Of a DNA stretch of 64,000 nucleotides, positions 21,057 through 32,819 are shown piece by piece. Below the pieces are notes generated by a model. The model was not told the DNA's origin. It saw nothing but the letters and a program-made list of their open reading frames with translations, and did no database searches. Source of the stretch: Arion vulgaris (taxonomy: Eukaryota > Mollusca > Gastropoda > Stylommatophora > Arionidae); contig CM036761.1 of the NCBI GenBank assembly GCA_020796225.1, forward strand, positions 32,562,928 through 32,626,927, written 5' to 3'. Made by a program: the position numbers and the translations under genes. Position 1 is the first letter of the stretch, and every line of letters begins with the position of its first letter.

Positions 21057-22870
21057 TCCTTCGCCTTTAGACATTTATTATAACAACGAGAGCAAAATAC
21101 AACCCCAAAAAACAATAACAACTTCACTCTTCATCTATAGAGAAGCATAGATCCGCATCTAAAGCTTCCAAGCTCTAGTATTCAATGTCATCGTTTCCAA
21201 ATCTATCCACATTGTCTTGCATTCCGTCTCAAACTCCCCCCTACATATGTTCATAAGTCTTCCAGTATCCTGAGGGTTCCATCAAAAGGATCTATGTCGT
21301 GACGTTGTCAGGGATTTCCTCAGTGTGTGTCCTATCCCTCGCCACATTTTGTCTCTTATTTTTCAATACTTTGAAATGTAATGTGTGCGATATTAATAAA
21401 ATGATATTAGATTAAGATTAAGATTAATGATATTATAATGTCCATCTATTTATATCTTAATTATACATCCTTATCTTTATCAACTACGTCTTATTAACGT
21501 ATTCTTCACATTTATCCAAAAGTAAATTATTGTTCAAAACAGGAATTCACACTTCGCTCACAACTAGATATATATTTCTCTCGTACCGTTATATGTTACC
21601 TAGGGCCTGCAAGTAATTTCTCCAATCACAACTGTTTCTTTTATTATTTTCATATTATTTAAATAATGTAATATTCAGTTTTCAATTACTTTTTATTTTT
21701 TTCTTATTTGCGTTATATCATCTCAACTAACTTCAATCATTTCATTTATTTTCATGTTACATTCTTTTCGTTCAACATTCTTTTCGAAACACTTTTAGTT
21801 GTTCCACAAGAAGACAAACTTTACCTCACAGTCTTACTCTCCCATAATTTGCCTGGTCATGGTTTTTCGAAATCTGGGAACAATAATACTGCCTGGCAAC
21901 AGTCCACACATTAGATACAAACAATAGATCAGACGTACTACTGTTACGTTACACTATTTCAACAGCAGGCATGAAGACAGAACTTCTTTTTACTTCCCTT
22001 GATATATTGTATTATTGCTACGTTCAAAACATTTCTCTCGATCTAACGATTTATTTCCCTTAATATTAACCGAGGACAAATCGAATCATTCTGAAGACAG
22101 ACATTTCTCTATGACTTCATTTATATCAACTATCTTCATCTACATTTATATACAATGTCAACCATATATATATATATATATAATCTATTTCTCTATTTCT
22201 TCTTGTAATATTTGATCGTATGGTCCGAACCCTTTAGACGTATGGCTTATATATATATATTAGCATAAACTGGAATCATATTATGTGTGTGAAGCTGTAA
22301 CACAATGTGTTATAAAAGGAAACTATACGGTATCACATTTTTGTTATCAAACCCAAACAAAATACATAGAGACACATGTTAAAACAATGTAACACAAACA
22401 AAATATATGTTTAACAGATCGCAAAAACAATCTACAATGCTACAGCCTTTGACCCTCAAACCATACATCAACAAACAAATCAGATGCTTCGTCTCTGGGA
22501 ACAAAATATACAACATGTAACACTAATCCGGATAAGAAACAAGGGGGTATAACACTACAAGTCATACATAAAAATTTTTTTTTAAAACGCATAGTTGGAT
22601 TTGTAAGTCGATTCTAAAACCCAGGACAATTTATTAATGAAAAAAAATTAATAAATTATATTTTTTCCGACGAGATGTGGTAGATAAGTCAATATTTTAA
22701 ATTATTTTTTTCCCTTCTTTGATAGCTTTATTTTTAGATAGGTCAGGACAGGCCAGACAATGTGGTCTGATAGCCAGCAACTATCATAAACAACTTCTCA
22801 TAAGAACAATGAGGACTTTTTGATGGCTGCTGCAGGGAGGTCGGATAACGCATTAGAATGCCAAATGTGA
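21057..22870. other. mostly unannotated AT-rich stretch
   Basis: No genes recognised. Contains a short L4 LINE 3' scrap (separate entry), TATATA runs near 22168 and 22249, and otherwise unique sequence. Frames at 21708-21914 and 22015-22215 have no supporting signals. Confidence 0.4.
21575..21627 (-). mobile_element. LINE L4 extreme 3' scrap
   Basis: CTCGTACCGTTATATGTTAC followed by CTAGGGCCTGCAAGTAATTT matches the 3' end of L4 at 32165-32215. Only about 50 bp is left. Confidence 0.6.
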
Positions 22871-22884
22871 CATCATAAATGCCA

Positions 22885-23250
22885 TATAAATCACACATTT
22901 TGCAGTGTATAACTCAGATTTGCATGTAAGACTCATATATGTTACAGTGTATAACTCTCAGATTTCACATGTAAGATTCAGATATCTTACAGTTTCATAA
23001 CTCCAATTTCAATGTAAATTCAGTATACATTTCAACTAACATTTTGGAGCGTAAAATTCACAAATGTTATAGTTTTTAAATAGCACACTCATGTTTGTAA
23101 AACATCACCTTCATAGTTTGTAACTCAAGTTTACATTGTAAAACGCATACATTTTTGCAGTGAATGATTCAAAGTATTCACAGTTTATAACATACAAAGT
23201 TCTCGATTTAATACTCACACTTTCTACAGTATATACTTCACTCAAAATAT
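22885..23250. repeat. degenerate tandem repeat, period about 43-47 bp
   Basis: Recurring phrases are ACAGTGTATAACTCAGATTT, GTAAGACTCATATATGTTAC and later AGTTTATAACATACAAAG. Units vary strongly in length through small indels. It is either an old array or one with poor consensus quality. Confidence 0.7.
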
Positions 23251-23294
23251 AATTCATATAATGTTTAGATTTCTCTCACTTACCAGCATACAAG

Positions 23295-23572
23295 AGCTGA
23301 TGATACTAATAAGAATGAAAAAATGGAAGTATTTTGGACATATAAAGAGACATGAAGGGCTGGAGAAGACCATCATGGAAGGAGGCATCCCGGCAAATAG
23401 GAGAAAAGGAAGACCACGGAGAAGATAGATTCAGGATGTAACTGGTGGTATGAGCATGACGGCCTCAGAGACTGGACATCTGACCTACGAGAGAGAAATT
23501 CTAAAGAACTAGTCAGGTTGAAAAGTTCTGCTCCGGACAAGCTACGTAATGACGATGAATAGCTTATAAATA
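23295..23572 (+). mobile_element. LINE 3' tail, family L2
   Basis: MKKWKYFGHIKRHEGLEKTI and GGIPANRRKGRPRRR are followed by a stop, then IQDVTGGMSMTASETGHLTY and, after another break, SAPDKLR with GACGATGAATAG. Matches L2 at 5435 and 58145. The (GAT)n-type end is short here. Confidence 0.75.
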
Positions 23573-23589
23573 ACCCTGGTATCACAATT

Positions 23590-24435
23590 TATAATTCACG
23601 CACTTGTCAGTCAAATCTCATACATATAACAATACATTATTGTAACCATATTGTTTCCAATTATACCTTTATGCGAGTGAAGTTTCCCCATTATTTTGTC
23701 TTCACATCGTGTCTTACAAAGAGGCTGTCCAGGAAAATACTTGATAAGCTATTTCTGGATTCTGTTTTGGGGACATGACAGTTCACTTCCTTCGGAAAAT
23801 CTCATTAAGAGTGTAAACCTTACAAAAAATCAAAGGTCACATACGTTGAATCAGTTATTGTTCTGGAAAATTATTTCCTCATTCCCATTTTTTATAACGC
23901 TCTTATAATCTATATTTTAAATTACTTTTTCATTCCTGGTAGCTTTTTTGGTTTTTTTGTTATTAATTTTCAAAAAAAGATGCATTTTTAAGTATCGTGT
24001 TAGCAGTTAGATTTTTTTAATGTTTATTGATGCACAAAATAAGCCTAATGTGCAAAATGAATAACAAAATATTTATTAGAAAAATAAAATTTTAGAAAAA
24101 AAGAGAAACTAGAATAAATCTTGATAAAAAACAAAAACCAACAACATAAATTTAAAGCATTGATAAAATTTGTAAGAAAAGTTATTTCTAGATTAATCAA
24201 CACAATGTTTGTATTACGACTAAGAGATATTCGTTCGCAACTTTACTTGATGCTGAAATGTTGCACACAAAATAGAGTTATCCCAAAATAAATTTGTGTA
24301 AATAAATAATCATTGATTGAAAATGTCACAGAGCTGATAATTAGCACTGGGCAAATCACTCTGCAGAGACTTACAAGTTATCATCTTCTATAGAGTATAA
24401 GATGATACTGTCTTTTAAGACGTGTCTCGGTTATA
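23590..24435. other. unannotated AT-rich stretch
   Basis: No repeat family recognised. A 70-codon frame at 23696-23908 has an unremarkable composition and no splice context. Confidence 0.35.
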
Positions 24436-24443
24436 AAGAGGCA

Positions 24444-24604
24444 CAGTGACGGCTCGTGATAATTTTATTGGTGGGGTCAGACATTTTGTTTCGGATAAAT
24501 CCTGGTTTTAGATTGCTATATTTTAATTTAATAAATAATAAATACACGATATGCATTATTTTTGGTATGGCCTGGCCCCACTGGCCCTTATGACACCGCC
24601 ACTG
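24444..24604. mobile_element. MITE-2 copy
   Basis: CAGTGACGGCTCGTGATAAT at the left; the right end reads CCGCCACTG. Flanks AAGAGGCA (24436-24443) and AAGAGGCG (24605-24612) match at 7 of 8 bases. The interior contains GGTGGGGTCAGACATTTTGT and GCCTGGCCCCACTGGCCCTT, characteristic of the family. Confidence 0.85.
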
Positions 24605-24872
24605 AAGAGGCGAACCACCAAACAAACAAACGATATTTCGTAAACCTTCTGTGGAATTTCAACATCAAAAAAACGAATATTTGTATATAACTCTTTTTCT
24701 GTGAGCAATTTCAACATCAAGTAAAGTAACGAAGGAAATATTTTAGGTTTATGATAATCTTAGTGTTAGTTAATTTAGGAATCACATTTCTAAATAATAA
24801 GTAACAGAAATAAACAACGTTAGTAAAGGAACAACAATGTAATAGTAAAGCTGTTCGAGGAAAGGAGTTCAT

Positions 24873-25126
24873 CACCCGAGTGATTACCGGGGCCCAAATT
24901 TGGGGTGTAAAGAATAGAACCACTGTTACCTGCCACGCATGTAAGAGGCGAGTAAGGAGGCTTGGATGAAATCGGATGCACATGTCTAAATGTGTAGAAG
25001 TCTAGTGTTTAGGGCCTACCAAACCAATGTGCAACGTATACACGTTCTTGGCAAAGATCAAACATTTCACAAAGAGTGGTTAAAAATTGGTCGTAAAGAA
25101 CGAACGCAAAGAAGAAGAAGAAGAAG
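24873..25126 (+). mobile_element. SINE-A1 copy
   Basis: ACCCGAGTGATTACCGGGGC head, CCAAATTTGGGGTGTAAAGA, GTAAGAGGCGAGTAAGGAGG (the usual GTCG of the hairpin is deleted), CACAAAGAGTGGTTAAAAAT, GAACGAACGCAAAGAAGAAG tail. The next base run, GGAAAACTCAC, may hold a decayed duplication; ends are approximate. Confidence 0.8.
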
Positions 25127-25207
25127 GAAAACTCACAAACTGCAATAACTGGAGATATGTTAAGTCTACTCTTAGTGTATCTAACAACGTTTTAAGCAGA
25201 GTATCAT

Positions 25208-25412
25208 ATAAAGGTTTAGAACACATTGTGACAACTGGACAAATCGAGGGTAGACAAGACAGATGAAGACAGAGAGAGAACATTTTGAATGGTCTGACTT
25301 CGTGGCACGGTAGAGCGTCAACATCTGAGTTGATAGCAAACACCAAAGATATCGATTTGTGGAGATTCATGATGGCCTACGCCAGCCAGCACGGCACCTG
25401 ATGATGATGATC
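25208..25412 (+). mobile_element. LINE 3' tail, family L1
   Basis: Starts GGTTTAGAACACATTGTGAC and runs to GGCACCTGATGATGATGATC. Translation includes GLEHIVTTGQIEGRQDR, then after a frame change NGLTSWHGRASTSEL and LWRFMMAYASQHGT stop. Ends in (GAT)n. Short, 5'-truncated copy lying 80 bp after a SINE-A1. Confidence 0.75.
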
Positions 25413-26080
25413 ATCATATAAAGACTACAGAACGGTAGACAAATACACTGTATACATGCTATTTTCGTGGTCAGAAAAATTAAAGAAAAGTGTTCATAAT
25501 GGCAGAGATAAATTTACATCAATTTTGTTTATTTGAAAAAAAGGCTTTTCAAAGAGTTCATATAGATTGCATTTTGTTGATACAATATAATAATTTATAT
25601 AGGAGTGCGTAGTTGATTGATGAGCTCAATGTGGGCCAGGAACTCTTCTCTAGTGTATTGCAGAAACTTTGTATATGATGAATGTTATGATGACATTTTT
25701 CTGGGTTGTTTTCCATGTATGCTGCCTTAATTCTAGTTGTTTCACTAATCACTGAGACGTGGCAAAGTAATATACGCCAAGTTGTTCAATCTAGCGCATC
25801 AGTCTCCCGATGTCAATGTTTAACCTAAAAGATATGAGTCATGTTTTTGGCGTGTCTTTGCGACGTTTCATTTCACCGATTTTGGATCATTTATCTTCAT
25901 GCATTTAATCAGACTTGTCTATTTTGTTGGCAGTTTTCCTATCACAGTGAATAATAGACAATAAAAAGACATACATGAAGATAAATTGAAACAAATCAAA
26001 TGTGATTTTTCACAAAAATATTATAGCTACAGCTATATTCTATTGTCTATGCCTGTTTTACTTTTGTTAACATGTTGAGA
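25413..26080. other. unannotated stretch
   Basis: Nothing recognised. A 64-residue minus frame at 25558-25752 has no support. Confidence 0.35.
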
Positions 26081-26084
26081 AAAC

Positions 26085-26525
26085 GTGGATACAACATCAG
26101 TATAGACAGCAACACATCACAGAAAGCTCACTACTTGTGAAATGAAATGCTTGAGGAAGACAGTGGAAGTCACCAGGAAAGACAGACTACGAAATGAGGA
26201 CATCAGAAGCAGAGTGAGCATAACTTCATACACCGAATACATCGAAAGACAACAAATGTGTGGTTTGGACATTTACTGAGAATGAAATACAACCAACCAC
26301 CAATAACAGCATACAATAAAAAGAGATCGGGTACTAGAGCTAAAGGGACACCAAGAAAAAGATGGATAGATACTATCAAGACCACACTACATAAACACGG
26401 ATACAACACAAAAGGGCGACTCATCTAGCCATAGAACGCAAATTAAAGCTTCCATTCCTACGCTTAACGGCAAGAGTGGACAGCCAACTACATCTTTCAC
26501 CTGGGAATAGACAATAGACAATAGA
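26085..26525 (+). mobile_element. LINE 3' tail, family L6
   Basis: The pieces are KCLRKTVEVTRKDRLRNEDI and RSRVSITSYTEYIERQQM, then, in another frame, GTPRKRWIDTIKT and HLAIERKLKLPFLRLTARVD-like. The element ends CACCTGGGAATAGACAATAG with repeats of ATAGACA. The tail is reused at 49785-49925 (minus). Frameshifted. Confidence 0.7.
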
Positions 26526-26772
26526 CAACATCAGTATTGAACTTCACCAAGAAGCAACAAATTAAATGGCTCTGTTGCATACGCAAATTACGAACAGCCT
26601 CAAGGAGCAATGCTACTGTGATACAGTAGATACAAAGAAAATGGCTGTACAAATGGCGAAAGGTTTACCTCAGAAGTAACAGAGACGGTTAACAACACTA
26701 TTTATGAAGCGCACATAAAACCCGTTCTATAAATCTCTTTTTATCCTGACGCTGCGAGACAAAACATGATTA
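26526..26772 (+). mobile_element. LINE 3' tail, family L5
   Basis: Begins AACATCAGTATTGAACTTCA and contains ACGCAAATTACGAACAGCCT, TGGCTGTACAAATGGCGAAA, then TTTATGAAGCGCACATAAAA. Same order as L5 copies at 27310, 44655, 46965 and 57225. Directly follows the L6 tail, so one inserted at or next to the other. Confidence 0.65.
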
Positions 26773-26964
26773 GAGAAAAGAGGAAGAAGTTATAAAATAG
26801 AGGTACCGTTTTACTGTTTACGTATCGATATGGTAGTGTTTACAGCTTTAGATATTCGGTCGATCATCGTTTACACAGGCAAACTCAGAATTCGTTTACA
26901 ATTATCTCATTGTTGACGATCTTTATGGCGTTCTTTCTTGGAGTAATCTTGATATATGTTTTTG

Positions 26965-27130
26965 GGGTTTTTTTCCCGATCCAGAAGCACTTGAGCTTTC
27001 AGCTCTTCGGTTCCGTGCCACGAACACCGTAAATCTGGGGAATATGTGGCTTTTTCTGCCATCCCGTGGAATTGAACCCGTACACACAGAGGGATAGTCA
27101 CCCTTAGTCCAAAGCGCTACGAACATGCTC
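26965..27130 (-). mobile_element. SINE-B with internal 48-bp deletion
   Basis: Minus strand: head truncated near AGCGCTTTGGAC, B box-like GGTTCAATTCC, body to GTGCTTCTGGATCGGG and poly-A. The segment between the two CTTCGG(C/T)TC(G/C)GTG copies present in other SINE-Bs is gone, consistent with recombination between that internal pair. No clear target duplication. Confidence 0.75.
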
Positions 27131-27309
27131 ACCATTTGATCTGTTGTGTGAACACTTGTATTGTCCCCACTCGTTTTCTTATCTCGCCGTTTCTGATCTT
27201 GTCTCTTCTTGATAAGTTTAAAATTCTTAGTAGAAACGTCATCAATGTTGTTCTGAATTTGATGTCACCTACAATGAGATCAGGTATCTCTGAGAAAGTA
27301 GTCTGATAG

Positions 27310-27755
27310 TTTTACGTGGGAAACGAATCAAGAACTGTGGCTAGAGAGGAAAATAATTTTAGCCTGACATGGAAGAGACCGATTTAGAAATGAAGACTTC
27401 AGGAAAAACAATGGGTACAACATCAGTACTGAATTTATAAAGAACAACAAATTAAAAGGTTCGGCCACACAAGCAGATTACCAACAGGCAGTGCGCCACA
27501 GAGAGCCATGTTACTCCGGTACAGTGGATACAAAGCAAATGGTTGACCAGGCAAAATGTGGACCTCAGAGATAACAGACGCAACGAAAGACACTATTTAT
27601 GAAGCACGCACAAAAGCCCTTGCTAGAAATCTCTTCATACCCGGAAAGCGTAAGGCAATCAGATTGTAAAAGAAAAACAAAGACAAGGTGCAAAGAGGGA
27701 CTCTCTCTATGTGTCTCCTTTTTTCGATCTGACGCTGAAAGGCAAAATATGATTA
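27310..27755 (+). mobile_element. LINE 3' tail, family L5
   Basis: Contains GGGTACAACATCAGTACTGA, CAAATTAAAAGGTTCGGCCA, GAGAGCCATGTTACTCCGGT, TGGATACAAAGCAAATGG, and CACTATTTATGAAGCACGCA. Read in pieces this gives NKLKGSATQADYQQAVRHRE-type peptides, i.e. 'IKWFGHxSRLPT' with frameshifts. The 3' end carries a GGCAAAATATGATTAGAGAA block that is shared by all L5 copies. Confidence 0.65.
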
Positions 27756-28014
27756 GAGAATAGATAGAACGAATCAAGTATTTTTGAACCAAGAGGGATG
27801 CCCATTACCTCGTCATATAAAGTAAAATGTGCGTATATTTGTTAATGCTTTCTGTAATGTCATTTATATGATGTTGAAATCTCTCTCTCTCAATCTCTCT
27901 CGATCCCGCTTAGACTGATGTACCAGATTTCCAAATAAAGTCTTATTCATGTGAAAATCTGATTCGTGCAGCCTTAGCATGGATGCGTTTCGTCACATCT
28001 TTAGCGCCATTTAG

Positions 28015-28165
28015 AGCTCTTGTGCTTATCCTTCGGCTATGTGTCCGGTTTTAGCCAGCGTTTACTGGGTTCGCTTTAAGTTAGCCAGCAGAATTGAGTC
28101 GCACTCACAGGGGCGTGTCATCCGTCGTCCAACGCACTATATGAACACACTGGGCATGCGGACAG
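28015..28165 (-). mobile_element. diverged SINE-B
   Basis: Minus strand: ATGCCCAGTGTGTTCATATA, GTGCGTTGGACGACGGATGA, GTGCGACTCAATTC (B box-like, degenerate) and AGCCGAAGGATAAGCACAAG. The most diverged SINE-B in the window; the poly-A end is lost. Confidence 0.6.
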
Positions 28166-28289
28166 TCAAAGTTTCCACATCTGGTACTGAGTTTTCTAAA
28201 TGTCAACCAATATTGCTAGCAATTTTTGTTTTGACTTTATAGAAAGTATCTTAAATTTTCTTATGAAAAATTGTTGATCTGGAGTACAT

Positions 28290-28440
28290 GGAGACGGCAT
28301 TTTGAGGCAGAGATCAACAATATAAAGAAGAGCTGGAGGAACTGCAGGAATAGCTATAGATAGGAAGACTTGGCATGAGTTGGTTGAGGGCCTATGCCCG
28401 AATCCGGGTTTAAAAGGCAAAGAGAAAAGGAGAGATTGAG
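28290..28440 (+). mobile_element. LINE 3' tail, family L10
   Basis: One frame reads AIDRKTWHELVEGLCPNPGL then KGKEK, the typical 'DRxxWxxLVxGLC' LINE C terminus. A related relic is at 44148-44385 (DKKSWWELVK). Short and isolated. Confidence 0.5.
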
Positions 28441-28629
28441 TGTTATATGGGTATGTTTTGTATGAAGTCGGCTTGCTGCAGAATGATAACGTGTGTCGCT
28501 TTAATACGTCAATCTAGTGTTAATTATTCCGGGTCTGCATTCTTAGAATATAGTTGTATTTATCTTCCTGGTAAACTGAATGATATTAAGAACTAGTAGG
28601 TGACACTGAGCGAGAGAATATCCCTTACC

Positions 28630-28850
28630 AGTTTTCTTCCTCTTCTTCTTTTGTCGTCACACTGCTACCGGCTTGTTGCCCAGTATCGTGGTTTTCTTTT
28701 TGTCTTGCGCTGTTCTGGTGGCTTGGATGATTGTTATTTATGCTCTTTCACAGGATTCTGCTACGCCATCTAAACATCTTTTTCGTGGTCTTGCTCTTGT
28801 CTTCTTTCCTGATGTTCTGTTGTAGAATACTCTGTATACCAGTTTTTCGA
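28630..28850 (-). mobile_element. LINE 3' tail, family L7
   Basis: Minus strand has ITTQASRTAQDKKKT-like reading, ACACTGGGCAACAAGCC-like sequence and GTGTGACGACAAAAGAAGAA with a GAA-rich end, as at 47890-48185. Upstream it matches positions 20-110 of the window. Stops and frame changes present. Confidence 0.65.
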
Positions 28851-28859
28851 TTACAAATA

Positions 28860-29440
28860 TCGTATAACACAGACGTCTATTTTCAACTGGGGCCTTGAGG
28901 CCAGGATATCAAACTTAGTTTTTTGTTTTTTTATTATTGATTTTGCAAGATTGTAAAATCATGGATTATTTCTTCCGGCTGTACATCAACCTGAAACTGT
29001 ACGAAGTGAAAATTAACCACATTAAGAGATTTTAAGCCTGGCATCAATGAGGCGCGTGCAATGATTAATGTATACGATGTTATATGATTGGCGTTATGGG
29101 AGTTTCAAAGAGAGCATTAACCGAGATAGAAGCATTGATGTCGCGAGCATTGATCACGTGATGTTAGGAAGTTATGTAATGGTGGTTTTTTTTTCAAGTA
29201 TCAGTTTCTAGCGTCCTTGGTTACATGACTATTGGGTTTAATACACATTTTATTAGTGATGACGGAAGTGTTGATAACTTCATTGATATCAACGATAGCA
29301 ACAATATTGTTGTTGGCAATAAATTATTGCTCGCGCATAGTAAATAGAAGCGATAACAACAATGATGGCGGTGGTGACCATTATTGTATATTTTATTATA
29401 ATTATGTCGCTTAAATTAAATGAGTGATTCAGTGTAAGCT
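28860..29440. other. unannotated stretch
   Basis: No repeat or gene recognised; a few ACAACAATGATGGCGGTGG-type low-complexity words near 29355. Confidence 0.35.
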
Positions 29441-29474
29441 TGGGTGTGCGTATGTTGACGAATAATGGGTTACT

Positions 29475-29890
29475 TGTAAAACTATTGTATTGCGTTCAGA
29501 CGGTTGTGGGTTCCAATCCGGACGACAATGAATGCGGGAATGAGTGCGTGTTGGTGCATGAGGTTCTCTGTGTTTAAATGGTTAAGCCGTTGCCGTGCAT
29601 TCCAAGGGTCATGGATTTGAATCTGGACAGCGCTGCTGGTGTCACAAGTGTATTTTTCCAAAGATCCTATGATTGTTGTCTGAGCTAAGGTGTTTTTGGT
29701 GTGTACAATACTTTTGGCAGAACATTTCAAGCCCGCATCGGGCTCACTAGTCATCTACGCCCACATAGACAAACATAACGCAGCTACATTTCCTTGGATG
29801 ACAATTTGTGTGGTTATCATCACCCGTGATGGACGAGCATCATCACTTCCGGCATGTTACCTGTCATTTCTTCGGCGAGGGAGCTAGTCA
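29475..29890 (+). mobile_element. possible tRNA-derived composite SINE
   Basis: Two B box-like motifs 110 bp apart: GTGGGTTCCAATCCGGAC (29507) and CATGGATTTGAATCTGGAC (29611). Each is preceded by a tRNA-like stretch (ATGGTTAAGCCGTTGCCGTG before the second). This looks like a dimer of tRNA-like heads. No second copy in the window, so weak. Confidence 0.35.
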
Positions 29891-31257
29891 TCTGTGGTAC
29901 AACCCGGCACAGCAAAATCAATTCTTCATCTTTAAATCCTTTTTATCTGTGTGTGTGTGTGTTGGAAGAAATTGTTAATCCGTGGGGATTAGGTATATGA
30001 ATATGTGAATGTTGACTGTGAGTTTGAGGGTTAGTGAATGAGACAGAGAAGGACCATAATTAGTGGCAGTTATTACGATTAAGATTCAAACTCTTACAAT
30101 GAACTAAAACATGTAAAGACGATTAATTAAATTTTATAAAATCATTAAATATATATAGAGTATTGTCTTGCAGTGTTATTGTATAGGAGGGAGTGCTATA
30201 AAATGACCCACAACATAATACACACGTTCGAGACAATACAAAATACATTTTTCAGAATAATCCTGCATCTTTTCTGTTTTCTTACGAGATACGATAGTCA
30301 ATGAAGAGCTTTTTAAATTAACAAACTGTGCATCGTTGTAGACTTTTTTAGAATTCGAAGTTTGAGGTAGATTTGGTATGTATGTCGTAGACCAGTATCG
30401 ACATTGACTAGGACAGCACTCTGTGGATAGCGGATAGGGAAAAAATACCTGGACGCCCAAAGGAAACAGAGAAGTATTGTAGATAGAGAGGAGAAATATG
30501 TTGGCCTGACATGACAAACAATTAGTAGAAAGTCTGCACAAAGGCACCAACACTACAACTATCTTGTTGTAGAATATGAACAAAATAGTGGCTTATAATT
30601 CAACACAAGACATTAATCAAAATGTAATGAAAAAAACTACAATCTTATCAAATATCTTAACGATAACGGCGTTATATTTGTTTACGACAATGATCAAACG
30701 TATTAACAAGGTAGAAAACCAACAAAAAAAGCTATAATTTAGTAGTTGATCTTCTTATAACACACAGGTTGCTATGATAATGACAAGATTCAGCTCTGTT
30801 CAGAATCGTAAGCTAGTTATAATGATGACAAATGAGCATATGTTGTCACATGTTCCATGGAAACAAAGAAATGGATTAGGTATTTGTCAAATTCAAATCT
30901 TGCATCAAACAAGAGATAGCTTAATAAGATTAATGTTTAAGTTCTCATCATGATTGAGTGTTATTATTGCAGTGTTCATGATTGTTACCGATCAACGTTT
31001 TACATTATCAAAGTAGCTACTAAGCTGTTCACAAAGTTATAGTGTTTCATCTTTGATGTGGATCACTCATGTTGCATTTTGTTAATTTTGTTGGATTTTG
31101 CGAAGATGTGAGAGCTTAATTTAGACTGCTTTGTTGTAAATGTGAGTTGTAATAACATTAAAGATGATAACAAATAAATGTGATTTCCTGTAAAATACCA
31201 GTGAGAACAAATACATATATTTTGTAATACATGTTTGCTGAGACAAAACAAAGTGTG
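29891..31257. other. mostly unannotated stretch
   Basis: Contains a GTGTGTGTGTGT run at 29950. The 135-codon minus frame at 30176-30583 has no recognisable domain. On the plus strand the same DNA contains CTGGACGCCCAAAGGAAACA, reminiscent of a LINE 'GRPKET' tail, so I do not call it a gene. Confidence 0.35.
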
Positions 31258-31370
31258 ATTTTTAGATATTTGTGCATGCCATTCGAGATATGTTGGCGAG
31301 GACTGAGCACTTATGGGTCTGCTCGGAGTGATATTAAGTCAGTTTAGTAACCAATAACCAATAATCATCA
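31258..31370 (+). mobile_element. LINE-like 3' end, family L9
   Basis: HAIRDMLARTEHLWVCSE then a stop, followed by CAGTTTAGTAACCAATAACC. Matches the block at 38580-38690. The 'CCAATAACCAATAATC' end looks like a short 3' repeat. Confidence 0.5.
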
Positions 31371-31398
31371 TATGTTTATGCTCATTACAACATTAACC

Positions 31399-31660
31399 GT
31401 TCGCCCGAATGTTGCCGGGGCGCGCACGTGAAGCAAAGAATAGTAACCCTGCGAGCTGCAAGGCCTGTTATATGAAGCGACCGAGGTAGGGACCTAGGGA
31501 AGCTACACTAGCAAATAAAAAGTATAGCAGAAATCGGATGTGCAGACGTACTCTTAGGTGCATAACTGACACAATGTAAAATTGATCTTAAGATCGGATC
31601 ACGTACAAGTCACAAAGAGTGGTTAGCAAGTGGTCGATATCGAGTGTTTGAAGTAGGTGA
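31399..31660 (+). mobile_element. SINE-A2 copy
   Basis: TTCGCCCGAATGTTGCCGGG head, GCGAGCTGCAAGGCCTGTTA, AGCTACACTAGCAAATAAAA, GGATCACGTACAAGTCACAA, AGAGTGGTTAGCAAGTGGTC, GTTTGAAGTAGGTGAAG end. Moderately diverged; the tail has few GAA triplets. Confidence 0.8.
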
Positions 31661-32144
31661 AGAATAAACCTACGATACACGGATTGTTTTTAGGTCGCAG
31701 AGAAAGCATATTTAAATTTACATTTTTTAAAAAGTATTTCAGATATTCTTACTTCAAACATGAAATCCTATACTTTGTTTAATTTTAATACATTTTCTCT
31801 CAAGTCAAAGTTGAACACCGAATAGACAACTTGACAACAAGATTAAAGTCGTTGATATTTGAATTTTCGAAGAAGTAGGAGTTTTTCAATTCCCCATTTG
31901 GTAATCAAATGTAAAAGTGTCTGAACAAATGTAGTTAGAAATCAAATAATTTGTTTTTGGTTTTTCGCTATAAATACAGTCTTGGTTATGGCGCCTAACT
32001 CTGGTGACTGAATTGTGCATGAAGGCATGCTATCCTTATCACAAATATATCTCACCATTCAGGAGAGCTTCACTTCGACTTCAGATATACTTGTAATTTA
32101 AATTTAGATCCCTCAAGTAAAGTTTATGTAGTTCAACTGCGTAT
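31661..32144. other. unannotated stretch
   Basis: No repeat or coding signal recognised. Confidence 0.35.
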
Positions 32145-32545
32145 AGTTTAATAATAATAATAATAATAATTCCTCTCATGCCGTTATACGTTACATAGGG
32201 CCTGCAAGTAATTTCTCCATACCGCTCTATCCTGGGCAACTCGCTCAATCTCCTCCATGGAACTGAGACCGATATTTCCTGCTCTCTCTCAGCAAAGTTC
32301 GCTTCAGGGTCTCCTTAGGTCGACCTCTCTTTCTTGAACCCTTTGCATCCCACTTCAATGCCTGCTTTGATATTCTTTGATAATTTCTCCTCAAGGTGTG
32401 CCCAACATATCTCCATCTTCTCTTTCTTATAACAGTTGTCACTAGTGGTTGACCAGACATGTCTCAGATTTCATCACTTCTCCTGAATTCGTTCCATTTT
32501 ATATTCATTATTTTTCGCAGACATCTATTTTCAAATGATCTATTT
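32145..32545 (-). mobile_element. LINE 3' tail, family L4, with (ATT)n end
   Basis: Minus strand: MSGQPLVTTVIRKRRWRYVG, HTLRR, KQALKWDAKGSRKRGRPKET, LKRTLLRESRKYRSQFHGG. The downstream part is in another frame, ending at the AATAATAATAATAAT run (32150-32170 on plus). This is the best-preserved L4 tail, with about 70 intact codons. Confidence 0.8.
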
Positions 32546-32819
32546 AAAAGGTGTATAGTTTACATACCGTCAATGTTTGCCAAGCTGGTTCTGAACCCTG
32601 GAACTTCCACGGCACGTAGTGACTAGGACAGAGTGTTATCCACTTTGCTATCGATGATCCCAAATGCTCGTTTAATTATGGCATGGGATATCAGATTTTT
32701 AAAAACAAGGAAGAGACGAACCAAATATATTAAACAAATAGATATTGTAATATTTTAATTTGATAAGAGAAGATAAGCATAATCGGAAAAAGGAAGTCTT
32801 GTCTCTATTATCCATATTG

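Noticed and set aside
30176..30583. 135-codon minus-strand gene
   Set aside because: No domain; the opposite strand has a possible LINE 'GRPKET' relic, and the frame begins in AT-rich DNA with no context.
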